Source: a bacterium (GTDB lineage: Bacteria > Lindowbacteria > 2-12-FULL-62-27). From it: a stretch of DNA of 13,111 nucleotides. Positions 1-6,192 of this stretch are shown here, one piece after another. The notes under the pieces were generated by a model. That model saw only the letters and a list, made by a program, of their open reading frames with translations. It was not told the DNA's origin and searched no databases. Each line of letters starts with the position of its first letter. Position 1 is the first letter of the stretch. Position numbers and translations under genes: made by a program. Location: positions 1 to 13,111 of the forward strand of contig JACQOF010000040.1 in assembly GCA_016202645.1 (NCBI GenBank), given 5' to 3'.

Positions 1-85
1 ACGGCTGGCCCAGCTCATTGCCATCGTGGGCAGGCCAAAGGCGAAGCCATTCTCAAAACAGCAAAAAGCAATTATGCAAGCCTGA
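1..85 (+). CDS. C-terminal fragment of an unidentified protein (partial)
   Basis: An open frame enters from the left edge (codons counted from base 2) and reads 27 residues before a TGA at 83-85. The readable tail contains LAQLIAIVGRPKAKPF and ends KQQKAIMQA. The stop codon itself falls inside the first AAGCCTGACCCC repeat, so the repeat may have supplied the end of this protein. I do not recognise the family. A transposase or a DNA-binding protein is possible because such repeats often flank transposase genes, but nothing in the 27 residues proves it. It is the only plus-strand coding candidate, and an open frame this short could be chance. Confidence 0.25.
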   Translation, partial: RLAQLIAIVGRPKAKPFSKQQKAIMQA

Positions 86-234
86 CCCCCCTTGTGCCCC
101 TTGTGTTTGCAAGCCTGACCCCCTGACCCCCACTCCTTTTCATCAAGTATTCCTCTAGGCTCTCGGCCAGAGCTGGGGAGCTTGCGAAGAGTATTAGAAA
201 CGTGATGGTAAGAGCAGTTTCCTTTACTTAGCAT
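72..234 (-). pseudogene. decayed ORF with a signal peptide, cut short by repeats
   Basis: On the minus strand an AAGGAGAT Shine-Dalgarno sequence sits just ahead of an ATG at 234-232. The frame from that ATG gives a protein-unlike translation. Dropping one base near 222-227 gives MLSK followed by ETALTITFLILFASSPALA and ESLEEYL, a textbook Sec signal peptide with an ALA cleavage site. That second frame then runs into the GGGGTCAGGCTTGCA repeats, reads GVRLA twice, and stops at a TAA at 74-72. I read this as the start of a secreted protein gene with a one-base frameshift, truncated after about ten mature residues. Function unknown. The ribosome site plus signal peptide argue against pure chance, but the evidence is short. 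Confidence 0.3.
76..131. repeat. GCAAGCCTGACCCCC direct repeats (REP-like)
   Basis: The 15-mer GCAAGCCTGACCCCC occurs at 76-90 and again at 109-123, and a shorter CCTGACCCCC follows at 122-131. The spacer holds two CCCCTTGTG-type copies. GGGGTCAGGCTTGCA (the reverse complement) is a kind of dispersed repeat seen in many bacterial genomes, often near small Y1-type transposases; that link is from general memory and is not shown here. Confidence 0.6.
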
Positions 235-295
235 TTTCTATCTCCTTGGCTGCCTACATTCGGCGTCAGCTATATGCCATAGTTGAACTGAGCCG

Positions 296-1405
296 TCACT
301 GTTGGAGACCTTCCTGACGGAGTTCAGCCTTGGACCCAAGGAATGCCCTCCAGCGCTCGAGTGTGCGTGCGGACGGGTCGTGAACGACGACTCGGGCGGC
401 GCCGGAGTTGAGACGGAGGATGAGCGGCAGTAGGAGCGTGCGGGCGGCATAGTCGCTTGCGGGAAGGCTGTAGCCTATGATCTCCACAAAGTTCGCGCGC
501 CATAGGTGCGCGGATGCCAGCGTCTAGATGTCGGCAAGCATAGGATGTGCAAAATGTTTTAAGAAGGAGGGGTACACCATGACGAGGTCGCTAGGCGAAT
601 AGTCCGTCGGTTCATGAGCGTCTCGGAGAGGAGTCGAGACATCGAGAAGTGGGAATGTGAACCCGGCGAGATACTCTGGTCCATCAAAAAAGAAGCGATC
701 ATTCAATCTCCGCCAACCGTATGAGCCGTGGAGCTTTAGTACAACAACCTCAGATGGTGGCGCTGAGCGCGCCGGTATTGAGTGTTTGATGCCGTTCTCG
801 GAATCGTGAACCAGCTGGCGCGGGAATCCGTAGCCGTCAGCCGGGTACCAGCGCCCATCTTCCGCAAGGGTTCTCTCCACCAAGGTATCCCAGTTGAAAG
901 TGATTACGGCATCGCCGCGAGCCAACGTGCTGAGGTGCCTGCGTAGGTAATCCCGTTCGGTTCGGGTTCTATTGCTGTCGTCGTGATGGCGAAAGGAGAA
1001 GAACCAGTCCAGACACTCGACAAGGTGGGCCCTGGCGGCCCGCGCCTCGCTCAGGATCGCGCGGCCCGCGGAGGAGAAGTACGCCTGAATGCCTTCGACA
1101 GTCGACTCTCCGGTGTTCTGGTGATGGCGGATGGCTCCGACGGTCCGAAATTCGTCCTCGAACTCCGCGGCGGCATCGAACAGGTCTGGTAGGGAAAGGA
1201 CGATCTCAGGATTCGAGCAAGAGCAAACAACCTCCAGTGCCGTGGGGAAGGCGCCCAGGAACGTCTCCCACCGTTTCCATGCTTCTTGAAACTGAACGGA
1301 CGCAGATCTGGACGCCTCCTCCCTCATCCGCGGCAGCAGTTCTTGAGCAGCCGGATACCCGGCTGGGCAGGAGGCACCTGCTCCTAAGATCAAGACGCTG
1401 GTCAT
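296..1405 (-). pseudogene. SIR2-like NAD-binding domain protein, interrupted by an in-frame TAG
   Basis: The reading frame starts at ATG 1405-1403 and shows the SIR2-like family signature. It has an N-terminal Rossmann glycine motif (LGAGASCPAGYP, residues 7-18), FNWD at 170-173 and LKLHGS at 223-228 with the likely catalytic His226. A TAG at 526-524 (codon 294) stops the ORF, giving 293 residues. The same frame stays open beyond it to a TGA at 298-296 and encodes the expected last motif IIGYSLPASD, so full length would be 369 residues. The residues around the stop read HPMLADI-stop-TLASAHLWRANFVEIIGYSLP; the family usually has Trp there, so TGG to TAG is the simplest explanation. Standalone SIR2-like proteins are common NADase effectors in anti-phage systems; that role here is inferred. 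The start lies 13 bases after an attC core, behind a CGGAG ribosome site. The 293-residue form might still be made, but it lacks part of the fold. Confidence 0.8.
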
Positions 1406-1418
1406 TCTTGTGTCTCCG

Positions 1419-1478
1419 GCCTAACGCTCCCGTTCACCAGCCGCGAGCGAGTCGGACTGGTGGACCGGGAAGTTATGC
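1419..1478 (-). other. integron attC-like recombination site
   Basis: Read on the minus strand, this 60-bp element has the attC plan. R-double-prime is GCATAAC (1478-1472), then spacer TT and arm CCCGGTCCACCAG. A 16-base centre forms a short CCG/CGG stem with an ACTCGCTCG loop. The returning arm is CTGGTGAACGGG, then spacer AGC, then core GTTAGGC (1425-1419). The outer boxes pair 6 of 7. The inner arms pair with one mismatch and one unpaired base, like the extrahelical base that sets attC polarity. The core is followed after 13 bases by the SIR2-like ATG, and the element begins 60 bases after the stop of the secreted-protein gene. Both distances fit cassette architecture. No integrase or attI is visible in the window. 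Confidence 0.75.
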
Positions 1479-1538
1479 GGCCGGTCTTCATGGTCGGCGG
1501 TGAATTGCCGCATGCTCGTCCGCTTCTCGCGTGCCGGC

Positions 1539-1988
1539 TCATTCCTCGAACGGTTGCCACTCATGAACTTCGTATTGTGTCCCGTCGTCCAGTCGGCGCT
1601 TCAAAGTGATGAGCATCCATGTGTCGCCGATGTCGGTGTCAATGAGAAAGGTGTGTCGCGCTGCTATCCCGGACGTGAATATCTGGAAGCGCGGGCGAGA
1701 CGGGTTTGGGATCGATGGCCGGTCAAAGACGCGAAGCTCTTCCCACGAAACACCATCATCTTTGGTCTTGACCAAGAGCGCGACACGACCGGAAAAGCGG
1801 TCGAGGCGGAAAGTCCACTTCGCCGCGAGTTGGGACTGCACGATCTCGAACCGGCCGTCCGGCGGAGCAGCGGACCATTGGTGGACGCCGGTAGGCGTCT
1901 GCTGCGCGGTGGCGGGTGCGGCAAAGCACGCGACCACGAGCCACAGACCAACCACGCTTGGAAGCTGGCCTCTCGTCTCCCCGTTCAA
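1539..1988 (-). CDS. secreted protein of unknown function with an internal duplication
   Basis: The ORF encodes 149 residues. The start is TTG at 1988-1986 with AGGA just upstream; an in-frame TGA at 2012-2010 rules out a longer ATG form. Residues 12-28 (VVGLWLVVACFAAPATA) form a Sec signal peptide, with likely cleavage after Ala28, so the product is exported. The mature part holds two similar segments at 46-73 and 100-127, each following RF(E/Q)I, then Ser, AA(K/R), TF, D, G and L. This suggests a small beta-rich repeat fold. I do not recognise a named family or any catalytic motif. Its stop is followed after 60 bases by the attC-like site, so it may be the body of an integron cassette. No clear attC precedes it. 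Confidence 0.65.
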   Translation of the reverse strand: MNGETRGQLPSVVGLWLVVACFAAPATAQQTPTGVHQWSAAPPDGRFEIVQSQLAAKWTFRLDRFSGRVALLVKTKDDGVSWEELRVFDRPSIPNPSRPRFQIFTSGIAARHTFLIDTDIGDTWMLITLKRRLDDGTQYEVHEWQPFEE

Positions 1989-2087
1989 CGTGATCCTCGC
2001 GACCGGCTCTCAGTGCTCGGTTCAGTGCGAACTACTGTCGGAGCCTGCATCATCGATCGGCCGCAGCCGCAATGGCTCAAAGTGAAC

Positions 2088-2210
2088 TCATATCAACCAG
2101 TCGTCATATTCACCGGGCAGTTTACCCAGCAGGAGCGCCGGGCGCAGCTTCCCTCCCTCCAAATCGATCTGGGGAAACCGAAACAGAACGACCTGGCCGG
2201 CTTGTTTCAT
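2088..2210 (-). pseudogene. truncated PemK/MazF-family toxin
   Basis: The ATG (2210-2208) overlaps the antitoxin stop as ATGA, the usual arrangement for a toxin translated by coupling to its antitoxin. The 40 residues (MKQAGQVVLFRFPQ at the start, KLRPALLLGKLPGEYDDWLI at the end) match the N-terminal beta-sheet of PemK/MazF-type endoribonucleases, including the GxVVLFxFPxxD and KLRPALxL signatures. These toxins are normally about 110-120 residues long. Here a TGA at 2090-2088 follows WLI, where the family continues with a CMISSQ-type strand, and the next bases in any frame do not resume the family clearly. The C-terminal two thirds are therefore gone, probably by a deletion or by junction with the neighbouring accessory sequence. 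The fragment is unlikely to cleave RNA. Confidence 0.75.
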
Positions 2211-2434
2211 GAGAATATTGCCTTCAAGTCCGAAACGGTGTAGGTCGGAGTATCTTCCTCTTCCATCCCGCGCATGGCATAGGTCAGTGACAAATCCGAC
2301 CAGGTCCGCTCTTCCTGAAGAAGAGTGTTGCCTTCCACCTTGGCCAGAAGATACTCGACAAAGTCAAGCACTTCGGCCTGCAAGGCAGCGGGTAGCCTTT
2401 GAACGTATTGTTGAATTTTCTCGGCAATCACCAT
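2207..2434 (-). CDS. DUF2281-family antitoxin-like protein
   Basis: This 75-residue protein begins MVIAEKIQQYVQRLP and continues LQAEVLDFVEYLLAK, the conserved helical core of the DUF2281 family, followed by an acidic tail with SLTYAMRGMEEED and YTVSDLKAIFS. The ATG at 2434-2432 has a strong GGGAGG ribosome site. Proteins of this family are encoded just before PIN or MazF/PemK-type toxins, and here a PemK/MazF fragment overlaps the stop by four bases. The expected role is to bind and neutralise the toxin through its C-terminal tail and to repress its own promoter. Because the toxin is truncated, this looks like an orphan antitoxin. The gene itself appears intact. Confidence 0.8.
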   Translation of the reverse strand: MVIAEKIQQYVQRLPAALQAEVLDFVEYLLAKVEGNTLLQEERTWSDLSLTYAMRGMEEEDTPTYTVSDLKAIFS

Positions 2435-2895
2435 CGTACCCTCCCGTAGTGACCCATTGTCCGGGTTGTCTTCTATTCTACCTCAAAAGGTACTGAGCTG
2501 TGCACCCGGAGTGAGGGCGGAAGCTGGTTCTGAGTGGAGAAACTGCACAGGGACCATTTGGAAAGCTGCAGAGGGACAGGAGGAAAATCCTTGATCCATG
2601 CTCGGTTCTCTGGCAGTGAGGCTTGGTATCAAATGTAGGTCTACCGGTTCCGACTTCGAATATTTTAATCGCTCATCATCCGGCGGCACAAGGAGTTTTT
2701 CGGCCTCCAGAACAGCTCCCAAGCCCCCCGAGCCTTGTTGCTGTCTGTCTCGCGTCAGGCCGCCTTTGCCGGCCGGCCTCCCATCTACTTGCCGAACAGC
2801 ATCCGGACAACCGAGAGGGAACTTGTCTTGTGGTCGCGGGCTTTGTACGGACCAAGGGCTGACGCCAAACGAGGTTACCTATGCAAGGGGCTCAG
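2435..2895. other. gene-free stretch between kdpD and the antitoxin, with element relics
   Basis: No credible gene lies in these 461 bases. The part near 2536-2578 has two imperfect repeats 23 bp apart, GGAGAAACTGCACAGGGACC and GGAAAGCTGCAGAGGGACA, which resemble the multiple terminal repeats of IS21-family elements. Around 2842-2885 a plus-strand frame reads GLTPNEVTYARG, similar to the tail of some DDE integrase/transposase proteins, but the rest of such a protein is not recognisable. No response-regulator sequence (kdpE) is present and no clear hairpin terminator follows kdpD. I interpret the stretch as debris from old insertions. Confidence 0.4.
2475..2504 (-). promoter_or_regulatory. possible promoter of the toxin-antitoxin pair
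   Basis: On the minus strand TGCACA (2504-2499) and TAGAAT (2480-2475) are separated by 18 bp and lie about 40 bp upstream of the antitoxin ATG. The -10 matches the sigma-70 consensus 5 of 6 and the -35 matches 4 of 6. This is a weak, pattern-only call. Confidence 0.25.
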
Positions 2896-5604
2896 CTACG
2901 GGAGCCTGGGCATCTCCGGCGGGGTCTCTTTTGCCGGCAGCGTGAAGCGGAATACGGCGCCGCCGCCCGGGCGATTCTCGGCCCAGATCTTGCCGCCGTG
3001 GGCCTCGACGATCGCCCGGCAGATGGCGAGGCCCAAGCCCACCCCTCGACTGTCGCTAGTCTGGCCCCGATAGAACTTGTCGAATATGCGCTGCGCCTCG
3101 CCGGGTCCGAACCCCGGCCCCCGGTCGGCCACCTCCACCAGCACGGCGGCGTCGGTCAGGGACGCGGAGATGTCGATTCCACTCCTCACCGGGGTGTACT
3201 TGAGGCCATTATCCAGAAGGTTGATGAAGACCTGCTCGATCAGGGTGCCGTCGATCCGGACGAGCGGCAGATCGGCGGGCACGTGGATGTTTATCGGATG
3301 ATCGCGGAACCGCTTCCCCATCCGGGCCAGGGCCGTGCCTACGACTTCCTCCAGCGGATGCCAGTCCTTCTTTACCGGGAGCGCGCCGGCCTCGATCCGG
3401 GTCATGTCGAGGAGGTTGCTGACGAGGCGGTTCAGCCGTTCCGCCTCGTCGACAATGGACTGCAGCAGGTCTTGCCAGGTTCCGCGCTGGAAGTGTGTCC
3501 CGTTCTCCAGCAGGCTGCCGGCGGCTCCCATGATCGTGGTCAGGGGCGTCCGGAGGTCGTGGGAAATCGAGCTGAACAACGCGTTCCGCAGCCGTTCCGC
3601 CTCGGCCCTGACCTGGGCCTGCTGCGCCGCCTCCGCGAGCTGGGCGCGTTCGATGGCCAGAGCGGCCTGGTTTGCAAACGTCTCCAACAGGTGCAACTGC
3701 TCGGGATCGGCAAACGCGTGCGGGTTCGAGGGCTTTATCCCGAGGACGCCGACAATCCCCTGCGAGGCGATCAGGGGGATATAGAGCGCCTGGGCGCCCG
3801 GGAGAGTCTCCGTTTCCAGGCCGGCTATCTGCCGATGCTCGAACACCCATTGGCCGACCGCGCCCTCGTCCGCGTCGATTTCGAACGGAGCCGGGTGCGC
3901 GGCTCCCTGGACGAGGCCGCCTTCCGTCCTGGGGAGCAGGATAACGACCTGACCGGCGAACACCTCGTGGATGTGCCGGGCGGCGGTCCGCATCAGGGTT
4001 TCGGCGCCTCGCGTGCCGGCCAATTCCCGGCTCAGGTCATACAGGGCCGCCGTCCGCCGCTCGCGATGCCGCGCGGCGTCGGCCTGCCGGCGGATGCGCA
4101 CCGTGAGGCTGCTCACCACGATCGCCACCACAAGCATCACGGCGAAGGTGACAAAGTATCGCACGTCGCTGACCGCGAAGGTGAAGCGCGGCGGCACGAA
4201 GAAGAGGTCGAAGGCCGCGACGCTGAGGATTGACGTCAGGATGGTGAAGGGGCGGCTGAGCCGTGGGGCGACCAGCACCGTACCCAGCAGGTACACCATG
4301 ATGATGTTCGATATTTCGGAATACGGGAACATCACCCACGCCAGGGCCGTACACAGTCCCACCGTCCCTGCCGCCCACCCGAGCTGCCGCCAGTGGGTCG
4401 GTCGGGTGGGCCGACCGGCGCGCCGAGGCGAGGGCTCGCCTTCTTCGCCGCGGATGACGTACACGTCGATGCCGCCGCTGCGCCGGATCAGCTCGTCAAC
4501 CGCCGAGCCGGAGAGGATCTCTCTCCAGCGGGGCCCCGCTGGTTTGCCCACGATGATCTTGCTGACGTTCCGCGCCTGGGCGTACGCCAGGATCTCCTCG
4601 GTGACGCTCTGGCCGCTGAGCGTAACCGTCTGCCCGCCCAACTGCTCGGCGAGGCGGAGCGTTCTTGCCAGACCCTCGCGGTCCGTCTCAGACAGGCGCA
4701 CGTGATCCGGCGTCTCGACGTAAACGGTCATCCATTCGGCATGCAGGCGGGCCGCCATCCGGCGGGCGGCGCGCACCAGCTTCACCCCCAGCGGTCCGGC
4801 CCGGACGCAGACCAGGAGCCGTTCCGCGGCGGGCCACGTCCGGTCGATGGCGTGATCCCGCATGTAGGCCTGCATCTGCTCGTCCACGCGATCGGCCGTC
4901 CGCCGGAGAGCCAGCTCGCGCAGCGCGATCAGATTCCCCTTGCGGAAGAAGTTGCGAATGGCCTCCCGGGCCTGCTCCGGCACGTAGACCTTGCCTTCCT
5001 TGAGGCGCTGGAGGAGTTCTTCCGGAGGCAGGTCAACCAGCTCCACCTCGTCCGCCCGTTCGAGAACGGAGTCGGGGACCGTCTCGTGCACCCGGACTCC
5101 CGTGATCTGGGCGACCACGTCGTTGAGACTCTCCAGGTGCTGGACGTTGAGGGTGGTATAGACATTGATCCCGGCCTCGATGATCTCCTGGACGTCCTGC
5201 CACCGCTTCGTGTGGCGGGAGCCGGGGGCGTTGGTGTGGGCAAGCTCATCCACCAGGATCAGAGCCGGACGCCGCGCCAGGGCTGCGTCCAGGTCGAATT
5301 CCTTGAGGATTGTGCCGCGGTACTCGAGGGGGCGGCGGGCGAGGATCTCGATCCCCTCGAGGAGCGCCTCGGTCTCCGCCCGCCCGTGGGTATCCACCCA
5401 GCCCGCCACGACGTCCATGCCCTCGGCTCGACGCGCGTGGGCGGCTTCGAGCATGGCGTACGTCTTGCCCACGCCCGCGGCGGCCCCCAGGAAGACCTTC
5501 AGCTTGCCGCGGGTCTGCCTGGCCTCCTCCTCCTTGACGCGGGCGAGGAGGGCATCGGGATCGGGGCGGTGCTCGTTGCGTGCCGAATTTCCAGGTGAGG
5601 ACAT
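2896..5604 (-). CDS. kdpD: osmosensitive K+ channel sensor histidine kinase KdpD
   Basis: KdpD senses low K+ or salt stress and phosphorylates the response regulator KdpE to induce the kdp operon. With the start at ATG 5604-5602 the protein has 902 residues. The N-terminal KdpD domain has a Walker A GAAAGVGKT (about 40-48), GWVDTHGR and a DELAHTN motif (about 119-125). A universal-stress-protein-like domain (about 260-385) follows. Four membrane helices lie between about 410 and 500, then a GAF-like domain (about 520-655). The kinase core has H-box SISHDLRTP with phospho-acceptor His682, N-box NLLDNGLKYTP, DRGPGFG and GVGLGLAI. The upstream ATG at 5622 is rejected because AAGGGG before ATG 5604 makes a proper ribosome site; this start lies one base after the kdpC stop. 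The usual partner kdpE does not follow. Confidence 0.95.
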   Translation of the reverse strand: MSSPGNSARNEHRPDPDALLARVKEEEARQTRGKLKVFLGAAAGVGKTYAMLEAAHARRAEGMDVVAGWVDTHGRAETEALLEGIEILARRPLEYRGTILKEFDLDAALARRPALILVDELAHTNAPGSRHTKRWQDVQEIIEAGINVYTTLNVQHLESLNDVVAQITGVRVHETVPDSVLERADEVELVDLPPEELLQRLKEGKVYVPEQAREAIRNFFRKGNLIALRELALRRTADRVDEQMQAYMRDHAIDRTWPAAERLLVCVRAGPLGVKLVRAARRMAARLHAEWMTVYVETPDHVRLSETDREGLARTLRLAEQLGGQTVTLSGQSVTEEILAYAQARNVSKIIVGKPAGPRWREILSGSAVDELIRRSGGIDVYVIRGEEGEPSPRRAGRPTRPTHWRQLGWAAGTVGLCTALAWVMFPYSEISNIIMVYLLGTVLVAPRLSRPFTILTSILSVAAFDLFFVPPRFTFAVSDVRYFVTFAVMLVVAIVVSSLTVRIRRQADAARHRERRTAALYDLSRELAGTRGAETLMRTAARHIHEVFAGQVVILLPRTEGGLVQGAAHPAPFEIDADEGAVGQWVFEHRQIAGLETETLPGAQALYIPLIASQGIVGVLGIKPSNPHAFADPEQLHLLETFANQAALAIERAQLAEAAQQAQVRAEAERLRNALFSSISHDLRTPLTTIMGAAGSLLENGTHFQRGTWQDLLQSIVDEAERLNRLVSNLLDMTRIEAGALPVKKDWHPLEEVVGTALARMGKRFRDHPINIHVPADLPLVRIDGTLIEQVFINLLDNGLKYTPVRSGIDISASLTDAAVLVEVADRGPGFGPGEAQRIFDKFYRGQTSDSRGVGLGLAICRAIVEAHGGKIWAENRPGGGAVFRFTLPAKETPPEMPRLP

Positions 5605-5605
5605 G

Positions 5606-6181
5606 CTACCCCTTGAGGGCATCCAGGGCGAGGTTGAGCTTCAAGACGTTCACCCTTGGCTCGCCCAGAATTCCAAACTGACGGCCTTCCACGTGCCGCT
5701 CCACGAGACGGCGAACGGCCTCCTCGGCAAGGCCCCGCGCCTTGGCCACGCGCCGGACTTGATAGAGAGCGGCGGCCGGGCTGATATCGGGATCGAGACC
5801 GCTTCCGGACGCCGTGACCAGGTCCACCGGGATGGGCGCGGTGTTTCCGGGATCCGCAGCCCGCAGGGCATCAATACGACCTTGTACCGCCTTTTGCAGG
5901 TCCGGGTTCGTGGGTCCCAGGTTCGAGCCCGTGGAAGCGCCGGCGTTATTGGGGAACGGCGAGGTGGCCGAGGGGCGGCCCCAGAAGTACTTGGGGTCGT
6001 CGAAGGGCTGTCCGATGAGAGCCGATCCCACGGGCCTCCCGTCCTTCAGGATCAGGCTGCCGTTGGCCTGCCGGGGGAAGAGCACTTGAACGATCCCGGT
6101 CACCACCGCCGGGTAGATCAAACCCGTCAAGACCGATAACAAAATCAGGGAAACGATTGCCGGTCGAAGAACCTTGAGCAT
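5606..6181 (-). CDS. kdpC: potassium-transporting ATPase subunit KdpC
   Basis: KdpC is the single-span subunit that stabilises the KdpFABC K+-importing complex and helps nucleotide binding by KdpB. The 191-residue protein has one N-terminal membrane helix (about residues 7-34, [21 protein letters not shown]). Family landmarks are [20 protein letters not shown], the [18 protein letters not shown] segment, the [20 protein letters not shown] block, and a C-terminal [11 protein letters not shown]. Length is normal for the family. Its ribosome site AAGGAG lies on the TAA stop of kdpB, so translation is probably coupled, and kdpD begins one base after its stop. Confidence 0.96.
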   Translation of the reverse strand: MLKVLRPAIVSLILLSVLTGLIYPAVVTGIVQVLFPRQANGSLILKDGRPVGSALIGQPFDDPKYFWGRPSATSPFPNNAGASTGSNLGPTNPDLQKAVQGRIDALRAADPGNTAPIPVDLVTASGSGLDPDISPAAALYQVRRVAKARGLAEEAVRRLVERHVEGRQFGILGEPRVNVLKLNLALDALKG

Positions 6182-6192
6182 TGTCGCACTCC

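Noticed and set aside
132-295. A second attC site after the SIR2-like gene
   Set aside because: Only a TGTAGGC heptamer is present. I could not find pairing arms or a matching opposite box, so it is not called.
1500-2243. 247-codon plus-strand ORF across the secreted protein and toxin region
   Set aside because: It spans the opposite strand of two recognisable minus-strand genes and shows no family signature or signal.
2483-2722. 79-codon minus-strand ORF after kdpD
   Set aside because: No ribosome site and no family resemblance. It runs across the IS-like repeats and is best explained as chance.
2881-4233. 450-codon plus-strand ORF
   Set aside because: It is antisense to kdpD in GC-rich sequence. 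The translation is full of Gly/Arg/Asp and has no domain, while the opposite strand encodes a complete kinase.
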